Of a stretch of DNA of 64,000 nt, positions 48,894-56,471 are shown piece after piece (position 1 is the stretch's first letter; the number at the start of each line of letters is the position of its first letter). Source of the stretch: Paludibacteraceae bacterium (GTDB lineage Bacteria > Bacteroidota > Bacteroidia > Bacteroidales > Paludibacteraceae); NCBI GenBank assembly GCA_017527905.1, contig JAFXPK010000005.1, positions 59,971 through 123,970 on the forward strand, in the 5' to 3' direction. Below the pieces are notes generated by a model, which saw only the letters and a list, made by a program, of their open reading frames with translations, searched no databases and was not told the DNA's origin. The translations under genes and the position numbers were made by a program.

Positions 48894-50081
48894 TTGACGA
48901 TGCATTCTCGGAAATCAGTTCCGTTGTCAGTTCCCTGCTTTGCGGTGATTCCCCATTTGTTTATATTTGTGTTGTTTATCACTGCTAATTATTTTTCCAA
49001 GCTGATGTCAGAAGTAATAATATCAATCGTCTTTTTATTCACACCTTTCTTATTCGTGATTTTGGAGGCAATTATCTCTAAGAAGAAGGGATGGAACGAT
49101 AATACTTATTATAACTATACAGAACCTGTTCCTCCTTCAATCAACCCAACCGTACGCAAAAACAGGGAGAAAAAGATTTTTAGTAATAAGAATTATTATG
49201 AATCGTATATGACCAGTGAAATTTATTATGCGGCGACACTTTCCGTTATTGCCCTATTTTCCTTGGTGATCAAAAGGGACGGTGTGGTGGACGAACGTGA
49301 ATTGAAGGTGGCGAATCTCTACTTGAACACACATAAGCGATATAATATATTATTTTCGTACTATAACCAGAGAAAGGAGGATCCCATCGCCGGTCAGCCC
49401 CACGACACACGCCGCCGCTGTGAGGAGATGCTGAAATACTACAACTCATGCGCCAATCTGTCGCACTACAAGCAATGCTGCGAAAACATCATAAAGGCCG
49501 GCATTTATTACGAGGCGGCGCTGGACCTGCTGAATGCGTTGTTCCAGGTGGCCTATTCCAGCGATGGTGTGATCAACACCGAGAGGGAGATCCTCTATGG
49601 GATCGCCCTTGAATTGAAAATCAGGCGGGAGGATTGGAACGAATTGTCGGAGAAGTATGGCTTCTATCGCGCGGATTCCGAAGAGAGAGATTGGAGGGAT
49701 TCAGCAAGGAATACAAACCAGACAAAATACAGCCAATATAGTTATTCCTCGAAAGGGAAGGAGTCTTCTTCCCATACATACAAAAACACCGATGGATTCG
49801 GGGAAAAATACCAAAAAGAGGAGAAGAAGCAACAACAGGAGGAGCCGAAGAAATCCGCCAGCTACGGCTATAAGTTGACGCAAGCCTACAACCAGTTGGG
49901 CCTTCTCACCACCGCCTCCGAAGCGGAGATCAAGAGCGCCTACCGCAAACTGGTCAAGAGGTACCACCCCGACCGCCTCTCGCCTGACGCTACCGACATG
50001 GAACGCAAGATCTCGGCTGACCAGTTCCGGCAGATCAAGGAGGCGTACGACCTTATTCGGCTGGAAAAAGGAAGCAGATAA
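48894..50081 (+). CDS. Array gene 1: membrane-anchored TerB-like/J-domain protein
   Basis: The frame opens with TTG at 48894; ATG 48900 gives 393 residues and is the likelier start. Numbering from that ATG: two hydrophobic segments (about 12-33 and 37-60), a polar linker, a TerB-like helical domain (about 105-265) with acidic turns KRDGVVDERE and YSSDGVINTERE and a vicinal Cys pair at 193-194, a Ser/Lys/Glu/Gln-rich linker, and a C-terminal J domain (about 320-393) with HPD at 356-358. The layout is that of DjlA: J domains activate DnaK, and TerB-like domains are thought to act in stress sensing at membranes. The J domain is of the 'ASEAEIKSAYRKLVK' subtype shared with gene 3. It is the only copy whose end is GSR and not GM. 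Confidence 0.85.
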   Translation: MTMHSRKSVPLSVPCFAVIPHLFIFVLFITANYFSKLMSEVIISIVFLFTPFLFVILEAIISKKKGWNDNTYYNYTEPVPPSINPTVRKNREKKIFSNKNYYESYMTSEIYYAATLSVIALFSLVIKRDGVVDERELKVANLYLNTHKRYNILFSYYNQRKEDPIAGQPHDTRRRCEEMLKYYNSCANLSHYKQCCENIIKAGIYYEAALDLLNALFQVAYSSDGVINTEREILYGIALELKIRREDWNELSEKYGFYRADSEERDWRDSARNTNQTKYSQYSYSSKGKESSSHTYKNTDGFGEKYQKEEKKQQQEEPKKSASYGYKLTQAYNQLGLLTTASEAEIKSAYRKLVKRYHPDRLSPDATDMERKISADQFRQIKEAYDLIRLEKGSR

Positions 50082-50130
50082 TTATGAATTTTGAATTTTG
50101 AGACGTTAGTTCGACGTAGTCAATTATAAG
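50082..50130 (+). repeat. Dispersed AT-rich repeat, copy after array gene 1
   Basis: AATT-rich lead, core GACGTTAGTTCGACGTAGTC, then AATTATAAG. It starts at the stop codon of array gene 1. Confidence 0.8.
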
Positions 50131-50160
50131 TTGATGAAGGCATCTCACTACACGTTGTTA

Positions 50161-50258
50161 TAACCTAAGCCCCGAAGGGGCGCCACCCTCCAGGCAGGGG
50201 TGTAAACCCCTGTACAATAGGCGAATGGTGCGGTGGGAACCCTGAAAGGGTGACACAT
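50161..50258 (+). repeat. Hairpin-rich repeat module A, copy 1
   Basis: Three short palindromes in a row: GCCCCGAAGGGGC, CAGGGGTGTAAACCCCTG, and CCCTGAAAGGG. The same block recurs at 52.9, 54.5 and 63.9 kb. Confidence 0.8.
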
Positions 50259-50260
50259 TA

Positions 50261-50315
50261 TAATTATGAATTATGAAACGTCAGTTCGACGTAGTCAATT
50301 TTGAATTAAGAGTTG
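50261..50315 (+). repeat. Dispersed AT-rich repeat
   Basis: AATTATGAATTATGAA lead, core ACGTCAGTTCGACGTAGTCA with arms ACGTC/GACGT, then TTTTGAATTAAG. Directly follows module A, as at 53.0 and 54.6 kb. Confidence 0.8.
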
Positions 50316-50367
50316 ACGGGATGTGATTCACGTTGCCGAACGTGCCGACATTTCCCATTTGCTCATT

Positions 50368-50419
50368 CCCACGGCCTGAAAGGCCAACACATTATATAGC
50401 CCAGGGCATCGCCCTGGGG
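50368..50419 (+). repeat. Hairpin-rich repeat module B, copy 1
   Basis: CGGCCTGAAAGGCC, then a TATATAGCC spacer, then CCAGGGCATCGCCCTGG. Also at 56.2, 57.7 and 57.8 kb. Confidence 0.8.
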
Positions 50420-50420
50420 C

Positions 50421-50458
50421 AATTATGAAACGTTAGTTCGACGTAGTCAATTTTGAAT
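50421..50458 (+). repeat. Dispersed AT-rich repeat
   Basis: AATTATGAAACGTTAGTTCG core with CGTAGTCAATTTTGAAT, immediately after module B. Confidence 0.8.
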
Positions 50459-50530
50459 GGGGGGCGTCTCATTGATTAAACGATTTACGTTGCTGAACGT
50501 GCCTACATCCCACATTTGCGTATCCCCACG

Positions 50531-50580
50531 GATTGCCATTTTCATCGATGGAAACGGTGGTTTTTGCATGATCGATTTTA
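50531..50580 (+). repeat. Conserved pre-promoter block D, copy 1
   Basis: GATTGCCATTTTCATCGATG, then GAAACGGTGGTTTTTGCATG, then ATCGATTTTA. The same block precedes array genes 6 and 7 and, degraded, genes 4 and 5. It ends about 35 bp before the -33 box. Confidence 0.7.
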
Positions 50581-50614
50581 CGAAATGGATGTGGCCAACA
50601 AATGCATGTGTGCC

Positions 50615-50646
50615 TTTGGGAATGCGCTGTTGTTTGCTTAACTTTG
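50615..50646 (+). promoter_or_regulatory. Promoter of array gene 2
   Basis: TTTG (50615-50618), exactly 20 bp, TAACTTTG (50639-50646): a full Bacteroidota promoter 34 bp before the ATG. Confidence 0.7.
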
Positions 50647-50680
50647 TGACAACAATGGTGTTATGACAATTTGAGTTGAC

Positions 50681-51766
50681 ATGTCGGAAACAATTCTTCT
50701 ATTGATTTACATCCTGATATTCTTTGCGATCACCTTCGCAATAGCTTTCGCTCTTCTCTTTTTGTACAATAAGAGGGGGGACAACCAGGAAGCGGAATTT
50801 TCGGAAACATCTAAATCGCAAGATCCCTCCTCTGATAATCATACAGGCAAATCCAATAAACATAAAAAAACTTCCAAACGCACTTATGAATATACTTCCA
50901 AACACACTTACAGGCCATGGGAAGAGGAGAAAAAGAATGTCTTCAAAAAAAAGACAGATGCGTTTATATCAATGGATTTAACCCTTTACAAAGCCACGCT
51001 CTCTGTCATCGCCCTTTTTTCTTGGGTAATCCGGAAAGACGGATCCATAGGCGACCAGGAGATGAAGGTGGCTCGTGCCTATTTCGATAAACACCCCATC
51101 TTCAATGATATCTTGTTTTATTCGCCCAAAGACAAGGGGAATGATCCCATATCGAATTCCCCACGCACTAACATGGGCGATTGTATGGAACTGCTTGAAT
51201 ATTACAACTCCTGCCCGATATTGTTGCGGTATGAGAAGTGTTGCCAATATATCAAGGAGGCTAATATCTACTACACGGCGGCTTTGGACCTTGTCAAAGC
51301 TCTTTGCCAGGTGGCTTTCTCCAGCGATGGCGTGATCGACTCTGAGGCTAAAATACTCTCTGGCATCGCACAAAAACTGGATATCCGACGTGAGGGGTGG
51401 CTCAATCTCATGCGGATGTATGGGATAGGCAAGAATACAAACCAAAAGGGAAAAGACGAATCTTCCAAGCAAAACGACGGTAGGAAGAGTGATAATGCCC
51501 ACAACCAGGAGAGGGAACGGTCGGAGGAACAACAGAGGAAATCCTCCACCTTCGGCTATAAACTAACGCGGGCCTACAACCAATTGGGTCTCCTCACCAC
51601 CGCCACCGAACCGGAAATCAAGGCTGCCTTCCGCCTTTTGGCCAAGAAGTACCACCCCGACCGCCTGCCAAACGACGCGACCGACATGGACCGAAAAATC
51701 TCGGCGGACCAGTTCCGGCAAATCATGGAGGCGTACGACCTTATCCGGTTGGAGAAGGGGATGTAG
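50681..51766 (+). CDS. Array gene 2: membrane-anchored TerB-like/J-domain protein
   Basis: 361 residues. One membrane segment (about 4-29), a linker rich in Ser/Lys/Thr, a TerB-like domain (about 100-250; VIRKDGSIGDQEMKVARAYF and FSSDGVIDSEAKILSGIAQK), Cys pair 187-188 with another Cys in EYYNSC, a short charged linker, and the J domain (about 287-361; HPD at 324-326). The J domain is of the 'ATEPEIKAAFR' subtype shared with genes 4-6. The start is supported by the consensus promoter just upstream. The stop is followed at once by the AT-rich repeat, and gene 3 begins 89 bp on, so the two may share a transcript. Confidence 0.87.
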   Translation: MSETILLLIYILIFFAITFAIAFALLFLYNKRGDNQEAEFSETSKSQDPSSDNHTGKSNKHKKTSKRTYEYTSKHTYRPWEEEKKNVFKKKTDAFISMDLTLYKATLSVIALFSWVIRKDGSIGDQEMKVARAYFDKHPIFNDILFYSPKDKGNDPISNSPRTNMGDCMELLEYYNSCPILLRYEKCCQYIKEANIYYTAALDLVKALCQVAFSSDGVIDSEAKILSGIAQKLDIRREGWLNLMRMYGIGKNTNQKGKDESSKQNDGRKSDNAHNQERERSEEQQRKSSTFGYKLTRAYNQLGLLTTATEPEIKAAFRLLAKKYHPDRLPNDATDMDRKISADQFRQIMEAYDLIRLEKGM

Positions 51767-51836
51767 AGAATTATGAATTATGAATTTTGAATTAAGAAAC
51801 GTCAGTTCGACGAAATTAATTAAGAGTTAAGAATTA
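51767..51836 (+). repeat. Dispersed AT-rich repeat between array genes 2 and 3
   Basis: Starts at the stop codon: AGAATTATGAATTATGAATT, core ACGTCAGTTCGACGAAATTA, and a second GAGTTAAGAATTA tail. The core differs from the others in having GACGAAAT in place of GACGTAGT. Confidence 0.8.
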
Positions 51837-51855
51837 GATAATAAATTGAGCCAAT

Positions 51856-52830
51856 ATGCACACGACAGCGATAGACTTCATATTTTGCGTCATAGTATAT
51901 GTAATCATTTTCCTATGCATAATGTATAAAAGAAGGGATATGAATCAGTCGGGCAAGAAGAATTCATATTCTTCCTCGCAAAATAGCAGGAAACATCAAC
52001 AATCCATTGAGGATAGGGATTACTACCTAATGGCATGTTCCACTGTGGCCCTCTTCTCATGGGTCATCAGAAGAGACGGGAACATAGATAGTCGGGAGAT
52101 GGAGACGGCCCGACTGTATTTCAAAAAGAATCCGGACCTAAGCACTTTTTTGATGCATCCGCCACTAAATGAGAAAGAAGATCCTGTGCTAGGAATTGAG
52201 CGGCCCGCTTTTACTAATTGCATGGACCTACTGGAATACTACAATCAATGTACCAACCTATTACGTTACGATTTGTGTTGCGACAATATTATTCGAATCT
52301 ATCCATCCAACATGGCCTTTTCGCACAAACGCAACTACGAATCTATCAGTGAATTGATGAAGGCTCTCTACCAAGTGGCATTCTCCAGCGATGGAGTGAT
52401 TGGCTCAGAGCTGGAAATCCTCCATGAAATCGCCAAACATCTTCAGATACCTGAGTATGAATGGCACAACCTAGAAGAAAAGTTCGGACAATATCAGGCT
52501 GGCGGCAAGAAATCCAAGCGTAATAGAAATAAACGGGAAAAACAAAAGGACGATTCATCGCAACAGAGGAAAAGCGGGTCGGAGGAACAAGAGCAGACCC
52601 CAAAATCCTCCACCTTCGGATATAAGCTGACGCAGGCCTACAACCAATTGGGCCTCCTCACCACCGCCTCAGAAACGGAGATCAAAAGCACCTACCGTAA
52701 ACTGGTCAAGAAGTACCACCCTGACCGCCTCTCGCCTGATGCCACCGACCTCGACCGTAAGATCTCGGCCGACCAGTTCCGGCAAATCAAGGAGGCGTAC
52801 GACCTTATCCGGATGGAGAAGGGAATGTAG
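51856..52830 (+). CDS. Array gene 3: membrane-anchored TerB-like/J-domain protein (divergent copy)
   Basis: 324 residues, the shortest copy. One membrane segment (about 7-25), a brief linker, the TerB-like domain (about 55-210; VIRRDGNIDSREMETARLYF and FSSDGVIGSELEILHEIAKH), Cys pair at 141-142, a Lys-rich linker, and the J domain (about 252-324; HPD at 288-290). After the Cys pair it has an insert/replacement (RIYPSNMAFSHKRNYESISE) where other copies read AGIYYEAALDLL. It has no consensus promoter of its own in the 89-bp gap. The J domain is like that of gene 1 ('ASETEIKSTYRKLVKK', 'RLSPDATDLDRKIS'). It ends in EKGM. Confidence 0.85.
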   Translation: MHTTAIDFIFCVIVYVIIFLCIMYKRRDMNQSGKKNSYSSSQNSRKHQQSIEDRDYYLMACSTVALFSWVIRRDGNIDSREMETARLYFKKNPDLSTFLMHPPLNEKEDPVLGIERPAFTNCMDLLEYYNQCTNLLRYDLCCDNIIRIYPSNMAFSHKRNYESISELMKALYQVAFSSDGVIGSELEILHEIAKHLQIPEYEWHNLEEKFGQYQAGGKKSKRNRNKREKQKDDSSQQRKSGSEEQEQTPKSSTFGYKLTQAYNQLGLLTTASETEIKSTYRKLVKKYHPDRLSPDATDLDRKISADQFRQIKEAYDLIRMEKGM

Positions 52831-52890
52831 AGAATTATGAATTATGAATTTTGAATTTTGAAACGTTAGTTCGACGTAGTCAATTATAAG
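52831..52890 (+). repeat. Dispersed AT-rich repeat after array gene 3
   Basis: Starts at the stop codon: AGAATTATGAATTATGAATT lead, core AAACGTTAGTTCGACGTAGT, then CAATTATAAG. The following ~90 bp are almost the same as those after array gene 1. Confidence 0.8.
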
Positions 52891-52920
52891 TTGATGAAGG
52901 CATCTCACTACACGTTGTTA

Positions 52921-53020
52921 TAACCTAAGCCCCGTAGGGGCGTCACCCTCCAGGCAGGGGTGTAAACCCCTGTACAACAAACGAATGGTTCGGTGGGAAC
53001 CCTGAAAGGGTGACACGTTG
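52921..53020 (+). repeat. Hairpin-rich repeat module A, copy 2
   Basis: GCCCCGTAGGGGC, CAGGGGTGTAAACCCCTG and CCCTGAAAGGG, as in copy 1 with few differences. Confidence 0.8.
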
Positions 53021-53070
53021 ATAATTATGAATTTTGAATTTTGAATTTTGAAACGTTAGTTCGACGTCTC
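53021..53070 (+). repeat. Dispersed AT-rich repeat
   Basis: AATTATGAATTTTGAATTTT lead and core ACGTTAGTTCGACGT, then it breaks off into CTCTAAACGATT, so the right half is missing. Confidence 0.75.
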
Positions 53071-53185
53071 TAAACGATTTACATTGCGAACATGCTACAT
53101 GCTACATTTTATCATAAATGCCGTTTCCATCGAAAAAATGCCCTCCTTGCCTGCCCAATGGATTATGGATTTAAACGGAATTATA

Positions 53186-53193
53186 TATTTTTG
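53186..53193 (+). promoter_or_regulatory. -7 promoter box of array gene 4, very short leader
   Basis: TATTTTTG fits TAnnTTTG and ends only 9 bp before the ATG at 53203. The same TATATATTTTTGTGGAAA context precedes array gene 5. Confidence 0.5.
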
Positions 53194-53202
53194 TGGAAAT
53201 AA

Positions 53203-54393
53203 ATGTCTTATATGAACTCCAATACTAAAATCTTTTTACTGATTATGTTAGGAATTATACTCTCATTCCTAACAAAGGCTTTAACTTCCATCATTCTTGT
53301 CGTGATAATAATAGCTTTTATTATTGGGATTTTATCACATGAAGATGGGAAAAAAGAAAAAGACTCGGCACAATCGTCAAATAACTCTAATAATCAGGAT
53401 GACACGAAGAATGCATACCAATCGTCGCAAACCAACCATAATTCAAGCCAATGGACTATAAACGAACCCATAAAGTCGGGAGGCGGCAAACGTGCGAGGA
53501 ACAAGATTTTCCAAGCGAATACCATCCTACAGGGTGGCACCATACATAACCAATCTGACAAAGAGAGGCTGTACACATCCGCCATGTCCATCATAGCTCT
53601 CTTCTCTTGGGTGATGCGGAAGGATGGCGGTGCGAATGAAGAGGAGTTGGACGTGGTGCGACTATATTTCGAGAAACATCCCGCATTTAATCGAATCCTG
53701 CGGCTCTACCCTAATGGACTGGAAAAGGATCCCATTACGGGTGCCGAACATATCTCGGTCGATAATTGCATGCAGATGCTCAAATTCTATAACACTTATC
53801 CGAAAATGTTACGGTACGGCATGTGTTGCCGCAATATCCTGGCGTCCGGCATCTACTACATGGCTGCCCTAGACTTGATAAAGGCGCTCCTGCAGGTGGC
53901 CTACACCACCGATGGCGTGATTGAGCCTGAATGGGAGATTCTTCGGGGAATCGCAAAGGAACTGAAGATCCTGAAGGCGGATTGGAAGGACATGGAGAAG
54001 AGGTATACGCAGATGGGAAGGGGCCACTCTTCCTCCAAAAAGAAATCGTCCAAAGACAAGAAGAACTCCGAGAAGGGGAAATCAGACTGGGAACAGCAAT
54101 CGAAACGGCAGGAGAAAAATCGCTCACAAGAACAACAGCAGAAACAACAGCAAGAGCAAACCAAGAAATCTTCCACCTTCGGCTATAAACTGACGCAGGC
54201 CTACAACCAGTTGGGCCTCCTCACCACCGCCACTGAACCGGAAATCAAGGCTGCCTTCCGCCAACTGGCCAAGAAGTACCACCCCGACCGCCTGCCGAAC
54301 GACGCGACCGACATGGACCGCAAAATATCGACGGACCAGTTCCGACAGGTCATGGAGGCGTATGATCTTATACGGCTGGAAAAGGGAATGTAG
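53203..54393 (+). CDS. Array gene 4: membrane-anchored TerB-like/J-domain protein
   Basis: 396 residues. The N-terminus (MSYMNSNTKIFLLIMLGIIL...) has two adjoining hydrophobic segments (about 8-25 and 28-47). Then come an Asn/Ser/Gln-rich linker, a GGGKRARNKIFQANTILQGG block shared with gene 5, the TerB-like domain (about 125-275; VMRKDGGANEEELDVVRLYF and YTTDGVIEPEWEILRGIAKE), Cys pair 208-209, a Lys/Glu/Gln linker, and the J domain (about 322-396; HPD at 360-362). Gene 5 is its closest relative, upstream DNA included. If the -7 box is used, transcription would begin at or next to the start codon. Confidence 0.87.
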   Translation: MSYMNSNTKIFLLIMLGIILSFLTKALTSIILVVIIIAFIIGILSHEDGKKEKDSAQSSNNSNNQDDTKNAYQSSQTNHNSSQWTINEPIKSGGGKRARNKIFQANTILQGGTIHNQSDKERLYTSAMSIIALFSWVMRKDGGANEEELDVVRLYFEKHPAFNRILRLYPNGLEKDPITGAEHISVDNCMQMLKFYNTYPKMLRYGMCCRNILASGIYYMAALDLIKALLQVAYTTDGVIEPEWEILRGIAKELKILKADWKDMEKRYTQMGRGHSSSKKKSSKDKKNSEKGKSDWEQQSKRQEKNRSQEQQQKQQQEQTKKSSTFGYKLTQAYNQLGLLTTATEPEIKAAFRQLAKKYHPDRLPNDATDMDRKISTDQFRQVMEAYDLIRLEKGM

Positions 54394-54441
54394 AGAATTA
54401 TGAATTAAGAATTATGAAACGTCAGTTCGACGTAGTCAATT
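54394..54441 (+). repeat. Dispersed AT-rich repeat after array gene 4
   Basis: Starts at the stop codon: AGAATTATGAATTAAGAATT, core ACGTCAGTTCGACGTAGTCA, then ATTT. Confidence 0.8.
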
Positions 54442-54474
54442 TGGAGGGCGTGCGTATTCCCACACGATGCGCAC

Positions 54475-54573
54475 AACCTAAGCCCCGTAGGGGCGTCACC
54501 CTCCAGGCAGGGGTGTAAACCACTGTACAACAGACAAATGGTGCGGTGGGAACCCTGAAAGGGTGACACGTTG
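54475..54573 (+). repeat. Hairpin-rich repeat module A, copy 3
   Basis: Same three palindromes; the middle one is spoiled by one change (AAACCACTG for AAACCCCTG). Confidence 0.8.
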
Positions 54574-54623
54574 ATAATTATGAATTATGAAACGTCAGTT
54601 CGACGTAGTCAATTTTTGAATTA
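54574..54623 (+). repeat. Dispersed AT-rich repeat
   Basis: AATTATGAATTATGAA lead, core ACGTCAGTTCGACGTAGTCA, then ATTTTTGAATTA. Confidence 0.8.
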
Positions 54624-54762
54624 TTTGGTGGTGTATCATTGATTAAATAATCTACGTTGTCGAACGTGCCGACATTCTACATTTTATCACAAATACCCGT
54701 TTCCATCGGAGAAACGCTATCCTTATGTATCCAATGGGTTATGAACTTAAAATAGAATTATA

Positions 54763-54770
54763 TATTTTTG
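54763..54770 (+). promoter_or_regulatory. -7 promoter box of array gene 5, very short leader
   Basis: TATTTTTG, ending 9 bp before ATG 54780, in the same context as array gene 4. Confidence 0.5.
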
Positions 54771-54779
54771 TGGAAACAA

Positions 54780-56096
54780 ATGTCTTATATGAACTCTACT
54801 ACTAAAATCTTTATATTAATTCTGTTAGGGATTTTGTTCGCGTTCCTGACAAAGACTTTAATACCCATTTTTTGTGTCGCGATAATAGTAGGTATTATTA
54901 TTGCGATTTTGTCATATGTAGACGATGATAAAGATGGAGAAGACTCGGCTCAAACATCAAGCAACTACAATAATCAGAATAAAACCGATCAGGATTACAC
55001 AAGATATAAACGGAAGGAGGACACCTCCTATAACTACAGTAATCAAGACAATACCGATCAGGATGACACGAGATATAAACAGAAGGAGGATACCTCGTAT
55101 GACAGTGACAATTCCAATGAGAATACATACCAATCGTCGCAAGCCAACCGCAAATCAGACCAGTTCGATGAACCAATCAGGGCGGGAGGCGGCAAACGCG
55201 CAAGGAACAGGATTTTCCAAAACAATACCCTCCTACAAGGAGGTGTTATACATGACGAATCTGACAAAAGGAAGTTATACACGTCCGCCATGTCCGTCAT
55301 TGCCCTCTTCTCTTGGGTGATGCGGAAAGATGGCGGGGCGGATGAAGAGGAGCTGGACGTGGCGCAACTATATTTCGAAAAGCACCCCGCATTTAACCGA
55401 ATCCAGAGGCTCTTCCCTAATGGACTGGAAAAGGATCCCATTACGGGTGCCGAACATATCTCGGTCAATAATTGCATGCAGATGCTCAAATTCTATAACG
55501 CATGTCCGAGAATGCTACGTTATGGTAAGTGTTGCAGCAATATCCTAGCGTCCGGCCTCTACTACTCGTCTGCCTTGGACTTGATGAAGGCGCTCCTGCA
55601 GGTGGCCTACACCATCGATGGCGTGATTGAGCCGGAATGGGAGATCCTTCGGGGTATCGCGCAGGAGCTGAAGATCCTAAAGGTGGATTGGATGAACCTG
55701 GAGCAGAAGTATACGCAGATGGGGAAGGGCCACGCTTCCTCCAAAAAGAAATCGTCCAGTGGTAACAACAACTCCGAGAAGGCGAAATCAGACTGGAAAC
55801 AATCGAAGCAGCAGGAGAATAATCGTTCACAAGGTCAACAGCAAAAACAACAACAGGATCAGACCAAGAAATCGTCTACCTTCGGCTACAAACTGACGCA
55901 GGCCTACAACCAGTTGGGCCTCCTCACCACCGCCACTGAACCGGAGATCAAGGCTGCCTTCCGCCTATTGGCCAAGAAGTACCACCCTGACCGCCTGCCG
56001 AACGACGCAACCGATATGGACCGCAAAATCTCGGCTGACCAGTTCCGACAGGTCATGGAGGCGTATGACCTTATTCGGCTGGAAAAGGGAATGTAG
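54780..56096 (+). CDS. Array gene 5: membrane-anchored TerB-like/J-domain protein
   Basis: 438 residues, the longest copy. ATG 54780 is chosen over a TTG four codons upstream because the following MSYMNSTTKIF matches gene 4 exactly in position. Two adjoining hydrophobic segments (about 8-25, 28-48) are followed by an enlarged linker containing an internal duplication (two YKRKEDTSYNY/YKQKEDTSYDS units with NNQNKTDQDDTR-like spacers). Then come GGGKRARNRIFQNNTLLQGG, the TerB-like domain (about 168-318; VMRKDGGADEEELDVAQLYF and YTIDGVIEPEWEILRGIAQE), Cys pair 251-252, a Gln/Lys linker and the J domain (about 364-438; HPD at 402-404). Confidence 0.87.
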   Translation: MSYMNSTTKIFILILLGILFAFLTKTLIPIFCVAIIVGIIIAILSYVDDDKDGEDSAQTSSNYNNQNKTDQDYTRYKRKEDTSYNYSNQDNTDQDDTRYKQKEDTSYDSDNSNENTYQSSQANRKSDQFDEPIRAGGGKRARNRIFQNNTLLQGGVIHDESDKRKLYTSAMSVIALFSWVMRKDGGADEEELDVAQLYFEKHPAFNRIQRLFPNGLEKDPITGAEHISVNNCMQMLKFYNACPRMLRYGKCCSNILASGLYYSSALDLMKALLQVAYTIDGVIEPEWEILRGIAQELKILKVDWMNLEQKYTQMGKGHASSKKKSSSGNNNSEKAKSDWKQSKQQENNRSQGQQQKQQQDQTKKSSTFGYKLTQAYNQLGLLTTATEPEIKAAFRLLAKKYHPDRLPNDATDMDRKISADQFRQVMEAYDLIRLEKGM

Positions 56097-56152
56097 AGAA
56101 TTATGAATTAAGAATTTTGAAACGTTAGTTCGACGTAGTCAATTAAGAATTG
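56097..56152 (+). repeat. Dispersed AT-rich repeat after array gene 5
   Basis: Starts at the stop codon; AGAATTATGAATTAAGAATT, core ACGTTAGTTCGACGTAGTCA, then ATTAAGAATTGATG. The next ~60 bp are almost the same as after array gene 6. Confidence 0.8.
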
Positions 56153-56220
56153 ATGGGCGGCGTGCCATTGATTAAATGATTTACGTTGCCGAACGTGCTA
56201 ACATCCTATATTTTCATATC

Positions 56221-56270
56221 CCCACGGCCTGAAAGGCCATAACATATATAGCCCAGGGCATCGCCCTGGG
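56221..56270 (+). repeat. Hairpin-rich repeat module B, copy 2
   Basis: CGGCCTGAAAGGCC, ATATATAGC spacer, CCAGGGCATCGCCCTGG. Confidence 0.8.
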
Positions 56271-56292
56271 TTCGCACGGATGGGTCCGCATA

Positions 56293-56340
56293 GATTGCCA
56301 TTTCATCGGTGAAAACGGTATTTTTTGCATAATCGATTTT
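56293..56340 (+). repeat. Conserved pre-promoter block D, copy 2
   Basis: GATTGCCATTTCATCGGTGA, AAACGGTATTTTTTGCATAA, TCGATTTT, as before array genes 2 and 7. Confidence 0.7.
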
Positions 56341-56377
56341 TGTCATAGTAGATGTGTCCAATAAAACAAACGACGCT

Positions 56378-56409
56378 GTTGGGGATGCTTTTTTGTTTTT
56401 ATAATTTTG
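56378..56409 (+). promoter_or_regulatory. Promoter of array gene 6
   Basis: GTTG (56378-56381; consensus TTTG), 20 bp, TAATTTTG (56402-56409), about 60 bp before the ATG. Confidence 0.6.
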
Positions 56410-56471
56410 TGGTGGTATTGATACTGTCCTAACCTTAGGATTTGTGTTTATAAAAAGAATTCTCTTATCAC

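Noticed and set aside
50161..50258. Module A and B hairpins considered as intrinsic terminators of the array genes
   Set aside because: The stems are strong but no T run follows them, they also occur upstream of sufB in inverted orientation, and their distance from stop codons varies. They are treated as repeats.
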